Part shown: positions 1-11,311 of the stretch, one piece after another
Numbering within the stretch: the first letter of the stretch is position 1
Layout of the letters: every line of letters begins with the position of its first letter
NCBI GenBank assembly: GCA_963931865.1
Contig: OZ007508.1
Span: 2,532,324 to 2,596,323 of the forward strand
Length of the DNA stretch: 64,000 bases
Direction: 5' to 3'
DNA from: Axinella damicornis
Taxonomy: Eukaryota > Porifera > Demospongiae > Axinellida > Axinellidae
Program-made: the position numbers and the translations under genes
Notes under the pieces: model-generated
Told to the model about the DNA's origin: nothing
The model's input: the letters and a program-made list of their open reading frames with translations, nothing else
The model's database searches: none

Positions 1-3000
1 GTTCCAGATGACCCCAAGCACTTTCACTGTGGGTGATTCTGTGCTGTGCGGCTTGCCCAAAGTTGCATCAGTGTATGTCTCTTCCAAACTAGGACTCTGG
101 GCATCTTGCAGGTTCTCAGCCTGGTCTTCCGCAGCATTGATCTTGAGTTGAAGTGATAGCGAATTGGTTCGAAACTTCCTGAGGTTGAACGCACCATCCT
201 TGAGGATCTTCTTCGAATCGGTGTACAATTGAAAGGCTTCCTCCTCAGTTGAGGCCCCTGTCACAACATCGTCTACATAGAAGGAGTTGATAAGCTTCTC
301 AATCAGCTCAGGATGTGAACTCCGGTACTGTTCAAGGTGGTGCCTGATTGTTGAATTCAAAAGAAATGGACTAGAGCAAACTCCAAAGACGACTCGTGTA
401 AACCTCAATGGTCGAATCTTGACCTCGTCTTCATTGATGTCGTTCACCCATAGGAAACGGAGAACGTCTCGATCCTTTTCCTCAACTGAGACCATGAGAA
501 AGGCCTTTTCTATATCGGCCGTCAGTGGAATTCGGTACGAACGAAACCTCATCAAAATGTCCATGATCCTCTGATTGAACTTTGGTCCAACGAGTAGGCA
601 GTCATTCAGAGAGGGTTTACCATCTCGTTTAGCAGAGGCATCATACACTACCCGTAGCTTGGTTGTGTCTTTGTCGCTACGGACTATCGCATGGTGGGGC
701 AAGTAGTGAAGCTGGGTTGAATTCGCTTCTATGGCGGGGGCATCTTCTACAATACCCTTCTCAATCTGCTCCTGAATGATGCAATCATAGTCTCGTAGGA
801 GTGCGGGGTTCTGGCGCAGACGCTTCAACAGACCGTGCAGTCTCTGCTGGCTCAGGCTGTAGTTATCTGGTAGTGGTTGATGGAACTGCTTCCAAGGCAG
901 TGATACCTCATATCTGCCCTCTCTGAGCTTGATAGTACTCCTGGAATCATCATACATGCTCTTCTCATTTGGTTGTATTCCCAGTGATTCAAGCTCCCAA
1001 AATGCCCTCAGTTGGTCATTCAAAGGGTCAGGCTGGGTGTCGACCCTAAGGACATGTGTGGTGATCAGATTCGTGGAACACTGGTTAGAGCCCCCCACGG
1101 CTATTGGGCCAGACAAGACCCATCCCAACTTGGTATGGATTGCTGTTGGGCCACCGGTACTCTTGGAAACAGCCCCAGTGACAAGGTCCCAATAATGATC
1201 AGACCCAATGAGAACATCCACTTCTAGTCTAGACCCCTGATCTGCCCAGTCAGCTAGCTCCAAGTCGGCAAGGTGTGGGTTCTGACTAATGCACACGTCT
1301 ATTGGTTGACCAATGAGCGGCTCACAAATCATAGGCACAACGAATAGGGACACGGTCATGCTGGGGTATCCCTTCAACAACATCCCCACATTGACAATGG
1401 GACATACCTTGGGGCCACCTCTTGCAGAGCCAAATGCTGCAATCGAGAGTCGCTGTTCCCCTTCGGGGGCCAACTTCAGCACCCTCCTAGCCCTCTCCGT
1501 CAAATAGGATCGCTGGCTGCCACCATCGAGTAGTATCCGCAGTTCCACACGGGAATCGGGCTTCCGGGGGTTGTAGCTCAGGGCTCGGGCCGTCTGTAAA
1601 AGGACCGACTTCGTGCTGGCCGAACAGAGTGCACTCGTGGGGTTCGACACATAAGGCGGAGCCTCAGGGTTCAGAGTGGAGATCGATACATTGGTGGACT
1701 CTGCTGCGCTGGGAGGACTCTTCAGATCAGTTACAACAGTCCTGTCGCAAATGCTTGGATGGTGTTTCCTCTTGCAAGTCTGGCATTGAGGGGGTGAGCG
1801 GCATCTTCTCCCAATATGTCCTCTCACGAGGCAATTGAAACATCTTCCAGAGGTCTTCAGGATTTGTCTGCGAGCATCAAGATTAGTCACGACATGGCAA
1901 TCGACTGAGGCGTGAGACTGTTGGCAGTAGCAACAAGCCATGGACTCTCTGTTAGACTCTCGTGTTCCTGAGAGAAGTGTTGTCGCTGTAGGGGGCCGAG
2001 GTTTATCTTGAGGATAACGGTTGTTCCGGGCTGGATCGCGGGAGCATTCTCTGGCGACTAGCTCCTCCTCAAAGACTGCTTGTAGCGTCTCAAGGGTGAG
2101 GTCTTCACCTGACGCCTTTCTGGTGATGAGCAATCTGATTTCAGGGGGTAGCTTTGTCAGCAACACAGAGGTCAGCATTGTTCCGTAGGAGTCTCGTTCC
2201 ACCCCGAGAGCCTTCAGACTCCGGACATTGGCCTCGACTTCATTGTAGAGGCGGCGTAGGCCTCTCAAATCGTGCTCGCCAGACACAGCACTTAGGCTGA
2301 GTAGGATCTCCATATGCCTTGAGATGATCATTTGTCGATTCCCAAACCGCTTCTTGAGTATTTCAATTGCTTCGCCATAATTGGCCGAGGACAGTGTTAA
2401 TCCGGCGATGGCCTCATAGGCCGACCTCTCCAGTAAGGAACGCAAATAATTGAATTTGTCCACATTGGATAGGCCACTGTTGAGGTGTACCGCGGACTCA
2501 TACGAGTCCCAGAAAGCGGTCCAGTAGATGGGGTTCCCCTTGAAATGGGGCAAGGTTATCTTGGGGAGTTTTACCTTACTACTACCAACGGCCCCTCCAC
2601 CTGCAGCACTCACGTCTGGGTGAAGAGTAGGCGGATCTCGCGGAGGCGAGTCACGAGGAGGCGTGGTCGATGGCGGGTCACGAGGAGGCGTGGTTGAAGG
2701 GGACAGAGTTTTCAGGGCCTTTCGAATTTGTAAAAGGCTCCTCTGCAAGTTCTCAGAATACTCATCAGCTCTCCCGATCTCTTCTTCCAGCTGGGGTTCG
2801 GGAGTGAGTTCAACAATCTCTGCATTCGCTGCTTCCAGCGTCGTTAGTTTGCCGGAGAGGTTAGTCTCCATCAAGGCCAGTTCGTCTGCATTTATGGGGG
2901 TGGCTTCTATCAAGGCTCCAGCTTGACCCATGAGTCTGGTGGCTGAAGATCGGTGGGCGGCGCGTATCTTCTTCTTGCGCGCCAAGGCTTCTTCAGCCAT
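1..3000 (-). mobile_element. BEL/Pao LTR retrotransposon gag-pol, partial (left edge)
   Basis: One reading frame runs on the minus strand from an ATG at 2998-3000 to the left edge without a stop, about 1000 residues. In order it shows a gag-like N-terminus with a PPRDPP proline repeat (about residues 100-125) and cysteine/histidine knuckles, the clearest being C-x2-C-x4-H-x4-C at about residues 387-400. An aspartic-protease-like motif LLDGGSQ follows (Asp about residue 492, positions 1525-1527), then a reverse transcriptase with the catalytic box YVDD at residues 908-911 (around 268-279). This order and the YVDD box are those of BEL/Pao polyproteins; the protease has DGG where DSG or DTG is commoner. 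RNase H, integrase and the 3' LTR would lie to the left of the window. The absence of stops suggests a young copy. Family assignment is confident; activity is not shown. Confidence 0.88.
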
Positions 3001-3160
3001 AGTTCAACCGTTCAATGGGATGGGCTTCTGGAACGATCAAAAATAGCCTTCCTTCTCAATGCTGGCCCTCTATCCTGCTCGAAAGGACCATGATACAGTC
3101 TCGGTCTCCTGCTATTCACTTCTTGCTTCTACAATTCCACTAGATTCAACCAGATTTAAC
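3001..3160 (-). other. Candidate primer-binding site and 5' LTR end of the BEL/Pao element
   Basis: Just upstream of the gag ATG (minus strand), positions 3090 to 3072 read TGGTCCTTTCGAGCAGGAT, which has the form of a tRNA primer-binding site: TGG complements a tRNA CCA end and the rest could pair with acceptor and T-stem bases. Immediately before it the minus strand ends in TGTATCA, a suitable CA terminus for an LTR. The LTR would therefore begin at 3091 and extend to higher coordinates. I could not locate its outer end because the partner LTR is outside the window. Confidence 0.45.
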
Positions 3161-3478
3161 TGACTTGTCTTCGATAGCAAAGTGAACATGCGGTACAAAA
3201 TCAGGAGACTCATCACGTGCATGTCACACCATCAAAAGTACTAGAAATTACGTAAGTAAACATACTAGTACAACGACTATAGCACAAATAATATTGCAGT
3301 TCACAACAACAGCAAAATGGGAAAGTAGCTAATGCTATGGCATGCAGGATCAAGATTTTTCTAGTCTCATTCCCCTTGCAATTGCCGAATAACAAATTTG
3401 CTATATTATATGCAGATGTGTTCCTGATTTAAGTAGCTTGCAGAGTGGAAAGGTGATTTCCTCCATGCTATCATAGTC

Positions 3479-3536
3479 TAGCCTCGTTCCCAGGCCACTC
3501 GCAGCCGAGGCTGGCGGAGGCCTGGGAACGAGGCTA
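3479..3536. repeat. Short foldback repeat, 'gcctcgttcccagg' family
   Basis: Arms reading tagcctcgttcccaggcc and its reverse complement flank a short GC-rich loop, giving a near-perfect hairpin of about 58 bp. The same arm sequence recurs many times in this window with unrelated loops, so this is one copy of a small non-autonomous inverted-repeat family. Confidence 0.8.
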
Positions 3537-3582
3537 ATCATAGTCTACGCTGTTATCTACTTTATCTCGCGCATGCGCGAAG

Positions 3583-3592
3583 CGGATATATA
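3583..3592 (+). promoter_or_regulatory. TATA-like box upstream of the 99-aa gene
   Basis: The sequence ggatatataatt lies about 100 bp before the ATG at 3691, next to a CpG-containing stretch (gcgcatgcgcg). The position suits a core promoter, but no start site is demonstrated. Confidence 0.35.
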
Positions 3593-3690
3593 ATTACGCG
3601 CGTATTGCCAAAACGAAAAACGCCCTCAAAAGTTGGACTTCGGTGTCCCTATAGGCCTAAGCTACGTCGACAGCCATCATATTGCTGACC

Positions 3691-6073
3691 ATGGATGACA
3701 ACATTGACAAGTAAGTGCGAATAAGAATCGTAAATGCTAACAGAGATGCCGCTTGACTATAGACCAGGCATGCATAAATCTATATATAGCTATAGCTAGC
3801 TAGCTAGCTAGCTAGCTATTCAGTCACTTCAGCGGTATCGGACAGCACATGGGTGAGTTTGCTGACCATGGATTTGTAACACTACTGTTTGCCTTCATAT
3901 TCATGCCTGTGGTAATAGCTGCCACTCCTCACAACGTTAACTCTATAGTATTGACTGATGTGAAATCTGCCGGTATATCTAGTCCAGCCAACCAGATAGC
4001 TAGACCTAAAACAGACTACTAGTCCAGGCAAGCTTGATCCCCTGTCTGCATGGCATTTTAGGTATTTACCTGACCAATTGCAGACAGAATTCCTAGTCTG
4101 CATGTGCATGGCATGCATGTGCTGTTTGCCCCATGCACGAGGTGGTGCGTACCGAATCTGTAAGGCTTGTGCTGAAGCCCCTATAACTGTGTTTGCCCCC
4201 CAAAATCAGGGTGGAACTCAAGCTGGAGTGTTGCATGCAGTTCAAGCTTTCACTTTAATTGTGTGATAGATACAGTCTGGGTTGGAAACCAGAATGATCT
4301 AAGTATACTTAGCTATATTGATCTACTCAAGAATGGAAGGAGAATAGTAACTGTTCATTCTCTTCCGCCTGGAAATAAAGAAGTGGTACCCTCCTAGACC
4401 ATTTCCACTACGAGTATATCCGGATATCCATGCATAGCCGTATTATTCAATTGTGCAGGCCATGGACAATACCTGATGCCATCTTCCTCCTGTTACGTGG
4501 TACAGTTTGTGGACACACCAAACACTGTATTCATTGTAGCTTGACAGAAACAGAAATATATAAGTGTTACTGGTGACTAAAAATGTCTGTACTAGCTACA
4601 TGCATACTGCACTGTGTGTGGGCTGGCCCACTGTCATGCTACTGAACAGCCTTACATATATATATAGCTTACAGCCTCATTCGCAGGCCCTTCCCATCAA
4701 AGGAGCTATATAGAAAGGACAGCCAGGTATGCACTTAGCCTCGTTCCCAGGGTGAGAAGGCAGGCTAGTATATGCGAGATCGTTGTATAAAATTATGCAT
4801 GCATGACCGAGTACCAGTTAGAGTATAGTATATAGTACAGTATATATATATAGTTGAGCACTTACAGAATGTACAGCGTGGATGTGATTCAAGTATCTAC
4901 CACAACATGACAAGAACCCAGTGCTTCACCTAATCATTATGCATGTGCACAAGATAATCACTGCATGCCACTTTCTTTACAGATTTGCCACATCAATACC
5001 GTCTGATTGCTGTTTTGGTACTTTCAGCATTTGGTTCGACGGTACTGATATGTACGTGAAATCTACAGTCATTATATGGATCAAGAGTATAGATTTTAGG
5101 TTATAGGATGATGGGTCGCTCGATTATTTTTGGTTTCTTTTGCAGGCTTACCAGACAATCATCGTTTATACGGTGTTCTCTCATTCATGCTCTTATTGGC
5201 ACTCCCAGGAACCATTGCCGGTATACGATTATTGACCTGTTCGTTGTAAATTGACTGCCTCCTAACTCCAATTGCAAGCATGCTCACAGCAGGTGAAGGA
5301 TGATGAGTCATGCACTATATATGACTTGATGCTTTCTCTTTTACAGGTGTATCAATTACAACGATCCTAACAATTGGTGTTTTGACAATGGCAGGTATAC
5401 TTGCTCAGTCTTGTTGTGGATTGATTTGTATTGACCAAGGGTATTAGGTAGCCTCGTTCCCAGGCCTATACCCCGTTCTTTCTGTTACACGGATGCGGAA
5501 GAGCGCATCCGTCAACGCAAACCGAAGAACTGAAAAACGGGGTAGGCCTGCAGGGGAACGAGGCTCGGTATTAGGAGGACCAGTTAGTGCAGCGGCATAT
5601 CAAACCTATCGTGCATTTTTTGATAAAAGCACCAAAATTGGTACACACATAGATTAATATACTGTGATCATTTTCAGATATTGAGGCATGTGAAATTGTG
5701 CCTGCGTCAGCCGTGGTGGGCGGTTTCCAAAATGGCCGCCATGCAACATTACCAAATTTGGCAATGTTGTCTTAATTGACTCTTAGTGGCAATCCTTCTA
5801 GCCCTTCTACACTTCAAACACAAATTTAACGCCTGGCTGAGAGAGGACTCATGTAGTGGACAGTAGCGGCTGTATGAAAGAAAGAGGGAACAGCTAGGTG
5901 GGTGGGTGATCGAATAACCCATACTTTACTTACTACTGCTACAGCTTGCAGCTGTCTCCACAGCTGGTGTTGCTAATGTTGTGAATAATCAGCCACCCGG
6001 ATTCACCATTGTCTGGCATCCCATAATCAGTTGCCTGTCATTCTCTGTTCTTTTGCAATTGGCCATTAAATAA
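3691..6073 (+). CDS. Small membrane protein of unknown function (99 aa, five exons)
   Basis: I do not recognise this gene. The model has exons 3691-3710, 4983-5017, 5146-5220, 5347-5394 and 5952-6073 (TAA at 6071-6073). Every junction is GT-AG, all phases agree, and the sum is exactly 300 nt. The protein starts MDDNIDK and has a short polar N-terminus. A strongly hydrophobic stretch (about residues 26-64, containing LSFMLLLALPG and ILTIGVLTMA) probably makes two membrane passes, then comes a polar loop with NNQPPG, and a third hydrophobic segment sits at the C-terminus. The donor after exon 2 (GTACTT) is weak, so that junction is the least certain. Intron 4 contains two repeat insertions. A TATA-like box and CpG-containing sequence lie just upstream. 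The length and the three hydrophobic segments are the only functional hints. Confidence 0.6.
5449..5565. repeat. Foldback repeat, 'gcctcgttcccagg' family
   Basis: The left arm tagcctcgttcccaggcc continues into taccccgttctt. The right arm gaagaactgaaaaacgggg ends in ggggaacgaggct. The element sits in intron 4 of the 99-aa membrane protein gene. Confidence 0.75.
5580..5745 (+). repeat. Dispersed repeat, copy 1 of an inverted pair
   Basis: This stretch of about 165 bp, from tagtgcagcggcatatc to aaaatggccgccatg, recurs in inverted orientation at 9178-9350 with few differences. Copy 1 lies in intron 4 of the 99-aa gene. Confidence 0.7.
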
Positions 6074-7027
6074 TTGGTACCAGCTAGCTACCACTGTTCA
6101 TTGGAGGGGAGTCAGGTCAACGATGCAGTGTAGCAGTGGCAGTGAGAGCTTTCCAATCACATGACTCACTTGCTGCTGATCACGTGAGAGCTTCACTCCC
6201 CAACTATGGATATCAGGTGCACATCTGCATATCCATACGTAGTCCTTGGGAGATTGGGTGGAAAGGTGGTCGATCCTTCCACCATTGTCCACTGGAAGAT
6301 CGATGTATACTTTCCCCAATAGGACACTCTATCGTGGGTGTGGCTCCCCTCCCCTTTCCTATGAGTATGATGCATAATCTTTTGTGATACTAGTATATAT
6401 ACTACAACACGTGCACGAAAGTCAGTGACGAGAAAGATAAGTACATGCAGTGGCTAGCCAGCATGTACCTGCAGACAACGTTACCATCACGATATGAAAC
6501 TAACCATTGCATGTCTAGGCATTCAAGTATGGATTTTATACGCTTCTACCCAACAAATTAATGCGGAATGTATGCATGGGATGCCTTTGCCACAGTGGTT
6601 ACTGCCCTGATTCTAAAACTGCGATCTCCATAATTATAGGCTGATTCCCAGTCCCAATGGCCTGGAGGGAGGGGTTGTCAAATGCTCTGCCTTGTCTATA
6701 TATCCTATGTCGGAAATATGTAATGGCCCTTGCAATTGCTTTGTATCCCTTACTGCTCAGTAGGCCATAAATGCTACCACTGAACATAACTCATTGATCC
6801 CCTGTATGCCCAATGCACTCATTGCCAGCATGAAACTGTTCTGTTGACACAAATAAACAATGCAATCATGTAGCCAAATATCATGTTGCTGACCTGTTTG
6901 CACAAATATCTCCAAGTCGGAAAAAGTCCACAGTTGCAAGCCACTGTATGTATATGAAACCCCTGACTTTGGAGACTACAAACCTCAGATCTAGGGTAGT
7001 ATAATATTATATAGTTGGCTTTCGGAA

Positions 7028-7061
<34 letters not shown>

Positions 7062-7475
7062 CAGCATAGTTTGTCCAAAGCTTATTTTCCTATACACTCC
7101 ATTTTCCACCACTGTGAGCTTAGGCATTCATGTGTACTGCATCGGTTTTTGTAGGCCCTTAGCATTTTGTGCATGATGATTGGCTGCCAAGTGTGTCTTG
7201 ATTTTTGTTATCTGCAAGCTAAGGCATTGTTAGCTACAAAGATGTGGTGGGTGTTTGGAGATATATATGTTTGACGAAAAAGAGAGGCAACTGCAAGGCT
7301 ACGACATTCCAACTGCCTGACATAATAAGACAGAATGAACGGCAAATAAGTAAAATGCACTATGCTGTGGCTCAGCTAGTGTTGGTGGTAGCACTGGTTG
7401 TTTCAGTGGTAATAATATCCATAAGTATACCCTTACACTGCCTATAGCTTCAGACGCTATATACTAAAAGTAATC
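6074..7475. other. Gene-free spacer
   Basis: No supported gene is seen. The only notable feature is a run of about 31 G at 7030-7060. Short open frames on both strands overlap each other and have no recognisable domain. A frame starting at 7354 encodes a hydrophobic stretch like a signal peptide (MHYAVAQLVLVVALVVSVV followed by GTAATA), but no downstream exon could be attached. Confidence 0.5.
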
Positions 7476-7915
7476 AAAAATGTAACAGGATGTAGGGATA
7501 CCAGAACGGCAAAAAGTAAGGAAACAAGGTAGGGATGATCACACAAAACAGTGAAGTGCAGTCAAACCTCAGATAGTGGACCCTCCGAGATAGGGACACA
7601 ATATAATAAATCTCTCTACAAAGGACACTTTTCAAGGTCCCAAATAATTGGTTTGCCTATGGTTCTAATACATTTTGAACCTCCGAGAAGAGGACAACCT
7701 CTCTACAAAGGACAAAAGACTTGAATTTATATTGTTCCCAAAGTGTCCTTTGTTCGGAGGTTTGACTGTATACGATCCCCCTACAGAGATCTTTTTCCAT
7801 ATACGTGTATAATGAAGAAAGATATATAAGGGGGATTGTATACTTCACTGTTTTGTGTGATCATCCCTACCTTGTCTCCTTACTTTTTGCCCCCTACATC
7901 CTGTTACATTTTCAT
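7476..7915. mobile_element. Nested foldback element
   Basis: The outer arms of about 75 bp (7478-7555 and 7840-7913) share ggtagggatgatcacacaaa and its complement, and both carry the gcaaaaagtaagga block. Between them lies a second inverted repeat (about 7558-7769) whose ends read agtcaaacctc and gaggtttgact and whose interior has ctctctacaaaggacac. The inner unit resembles a widespread animal MITE with 'caaacctc...aaaggac' ends (remembered, not checked). One non-autonomous element appears to have inserted into another. Confidence 0.75.
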
Positions 7916-9177
7916 TTTATTACTTGTTTATGTCATTCTTTTTTAGCAGCAGGCACATGTTTGAGCTGAAATTTGCCAACACAGAGGTTGTGAAAAAGCA
8001 ATGGGTCGTTGCACTGCTCGGTTGAAAATGCTGCTGTTTCGTGCGAAAACCATCATGAGAGATTGAGGCAACATTGAACTAAGTTGTCTGAAGAAGAAGA
8101 AGAAAGAAAAACAATTTGCCCGTTTTGCGAGTGCCTGCTTTGGCACTTTCGCGATGGTTTTTCGCGACGCTGGGAGTCTTGTTGGACATGAAAACACTCG
8201 AAGATGACTGGTATATTGTTATAAAGTGTACCGTTTCTGAGATTTGGAGAGATTTTTTTGTATTAGCATATATTGCGTGTCTGTCGTATCCTTACATACA
8301 GAGTCTACCGACTCTATGACAATCCCGGGAATATATTTCTCCTGTTCCACCACCTTGCCTTTCCATGCTAACTGTATGGAACCACTCTGAAATTTTCCCC
8401 TAGTAGGCAAAATTAGGCCAAATTCCCAATGCTATGGTGTCAAAGAGAATACCCCAAAAGACCAAGCATCATGTTGATCCTTCGCATTCATCTGCATGCA
8501 AGGGGAACTCCGCATGCCTGGCTCATCACATCACAGTTAAATTGCAGTCTGCTTGACACAATATATACAACACCAGGATTATCCATGCCATGGTCTTATG
8601 ATAATCCATTGCACTGTAATTGCACCGGCAATTGCCTTAATGGCATTCGCACAATCATATTTTACCCTGCTGTTTTATGCCCAACAGAGCTATAGGTCCT
8701 CTGGGTGGACTCGTACAAATCTGTAACCACTTTTAGCAATGCAGAGAACACATCTCCTTTTGAATGCTATCACTGGCTCCTTTTGGACTTTAAAAATCCA
8801 AGATTGTCACCCCAAACATACTAATTTGTACCCCAGATGTTTTCCCTAATATGAATCCCGGCAGTCAGCCCATTTTTCTTGCAGGAATGCAAATTAATGT
8901 AGATGCCTATATCTTTCAGCCACCCTCTCAAAGCCTATATAGAATCCCTGCTACTAGACCTGCAAGATGCCGGTTTCTGTTCCCAGAAAGGTTCATTATA
9001 ATTAATAACCGGACCTCTATATGCATGTCCATTTCCGGAAATCATAGCTGTAATGTGGCACATAAACACAGAATAATTCTAGCAAGGATGGGGCAGTCAC
9101 AAGTTGTGCAAAAGAACCCTAAGACCCCTAAAAGTGGTATTAAAGACATTATAGTACTGCATTATTCTTGTCGAATA
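7916..9177. other. Gene-free spacer
   Basis: No convincing exon is seen. Overlapping open frames on both strands (for example 8851-9312 plus, 7943-8197 minus) lack recognisable motifs and run into the repeat at 9178. Confidence 0.5.
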
Positions 9178-9350
9178 ACGCCACATGGCGGCCATTTTGG
9201 AAACCGCCCACCACGGCTGACGCAGGCACAATTTCACATGCCTCAATATCTGAAAATGTTCAGTCTATTGATCTATATGTGTACCAATTTTGGTGCTTTT
9301 ATCAAAAAATGAACGATTGGTTTGATATGTCTGACTATGCCGCTGCACTA
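9178..9350 (-). repeat. Dispersed repeat, copy 2 of an inverted pair
   Basis: This is the reverse-complement counterpart of 5580-5745. It includes catggcggccattttggaaa and ends in gccgctgcactaa. Confidence 0.7.
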
Positions 9351-11156
9351 AGTCAGTATAATTCATAACAATCTGATAAGAAAAATGGTCTGAGTCCCAA
9401 GTCCTTTAAAATGTTGAAATCTATGCTGTTGGAGCAATGACATGCATGTTTGTGAAAGATAACAACAGGAAGAATGGAAATGAAGAAGCATTCTACTGAC
9501 ATGCAACGTTGCACATCAGACTATACAGGTTTATAATTTACGTTACTCTTCCCTCCACAATGACAGCTCATGTAGCTAATTGTCAACAAATGATAACGGG
9601 AAGGAATTCGAACATTGGTAGCCTGGTACAGACTTTGCTTTGTCAAGACATTAATTATACCACTTCCCCCCCCCCCCCCTTCTCTCTAGTGATTATGACC
9701 TGTTGTGTAGGAATCAAACTCGTGCCTGAAGGAGCCAGAGCCATCGTTCGAGCTATACAGAACTAGGGGGAGTAAAGACTTGGGAAGTGAACTAATTGTT
9801 ATGAGATGGCGAATAATAGTATAGTCTGTGCTTTCATTTGATGAAACATTCAGATTGCTATAGCTACTATTAGTTTTCTTCTTCTTTTGAGCCAAGCTGT
9901 TAGATTTGTTGTATTGATCAATTAAGATGTTGGCAGACTGCTCGGAAGGAAGAATAGCGGAGTCTGTGCACACCTACACCTATCAGAGCATTGTGGCCAC
10001 CACAGAGAAGGTCATGTAGGGGAGCCCAGCTCTGACATGAAGGAGATCATCTCATTCTTGGGGTTCCAGTGTGCCATCATAACTATGTGGTCAGCCAGTG
10101 CCACTGCTGTGTCAAATTAAATTAAATCAAACACAGGAAAAAATTAGTAACGTAGAAATTGGTACAACGTTAACAGTGTGGTAAAATGAAAATTTGAGGT
10201 ACAGTAATGTTGTAAAAATGTAGTGATTTTGTTGAGATTTTTTTATTGCACAAATGGAGAGATTGGTGCATGTACAACAATGGTCTTAGTCATCAGGTAA
10301 AAATTTTTGATGCTAAGATAAGGAAAGTGAAAAGGTCACATTTTCCTACAAATTCACCATGTTTTTGTACCATTTCTACATTAGTAAAATTATGATTGCA
10401 AGCCATTCGTCTGACAATAGCCTCATCTGACTAGCCTCATCTTTAGGATCTACACCAGCTATTGTCCACAAACAAAGTTGGGCTGGACCCTGGGGATGAG
10501 GCTGACTATGATATATAGCAAGGCCGCAGCCACCAGAACTGGTTTCAACTGGACCACTTTTTGGGGCACCAAACACACACCTATATTGGTGGTGCACCCG
10601 GTGAAAATGGTTTGTGAATCATTTGAAAGCATCTCTTCCCTGTCTTCCTGACATTCCAAGCACTTTGGCTCATTCATACACACAGGGCAAAGATATGCCT
10701 TCTCTATATAGCTCTGCAAGTACTGAGCAAAACATAGCCACAGCTAGCAAGCTAGTCTGCAGCAGGTCATCCAACTCCTATATACCCTAAAATTTGTAAC
10801 AATAGTTATGCAAGATTGGTTGATACAACTCAATTTAGTGTTTTACACGATGAAGGGCAATTGAACTGCTATTTTTTTCTAAACATCACGCAAATTGCCA
10901 TCAACAATCCAAATTGCAATGGGAAAATGCTATCTCTTGATGAGATCTGCTGATTAAGTTTACCTAGCTTGCTTTACAAGGTTTATGCCTTCAATGATCT
11001 GGACTGGCATCTTTGCAGTTTGTGGTGGCCTGGAGTTCAATTGTTTTAACTAACCATTCGATCTCTCAACGTTCTGCTCACACAAAATTTAATAGTCTCT
11101 GTATGTCCATAGCTTTGCTGCCATAATACATAATCTCTTTTGTAATGGGTGCAATT
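9351..11156. other. Gene-free spacer
   Basis: A C14 run lies at 9666-9679. A minus-strand frame at 10459-10719 contains CPVCMNEPKCLEC, four cysteines spaced like a zinc site, but no partner exon or domain is recognised. Otherwise nothing is supported. Confidence 0.45.
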
Positions 11157-11311
11157 AGCTTATGCTACTGTACATCCTTTGCTCAACATAAATCTTTCTA
11201 TACAAAAAAGTATGGGGGAATAGCTGAACAGAATAGATGATCTGCATCACTGATGTGGACTACTTGATAGACTGGCAAACTCAAACTTTGGAGTTGAGGA
11301 AGCATGGCTGG

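Noticed and set aside
8851..9312. 153-codon plus-strand frame
   Set aside because: It has no recognisable motif and its last third is the dispersed repeat at 9178-9350.
5580..9350. A DNA transposon with 165-bp terminal inverted repeats
   Set aside because: The last exon of the 99-aa gene lies between the two repeats and no transposase is present, so two independent insertions fit better.
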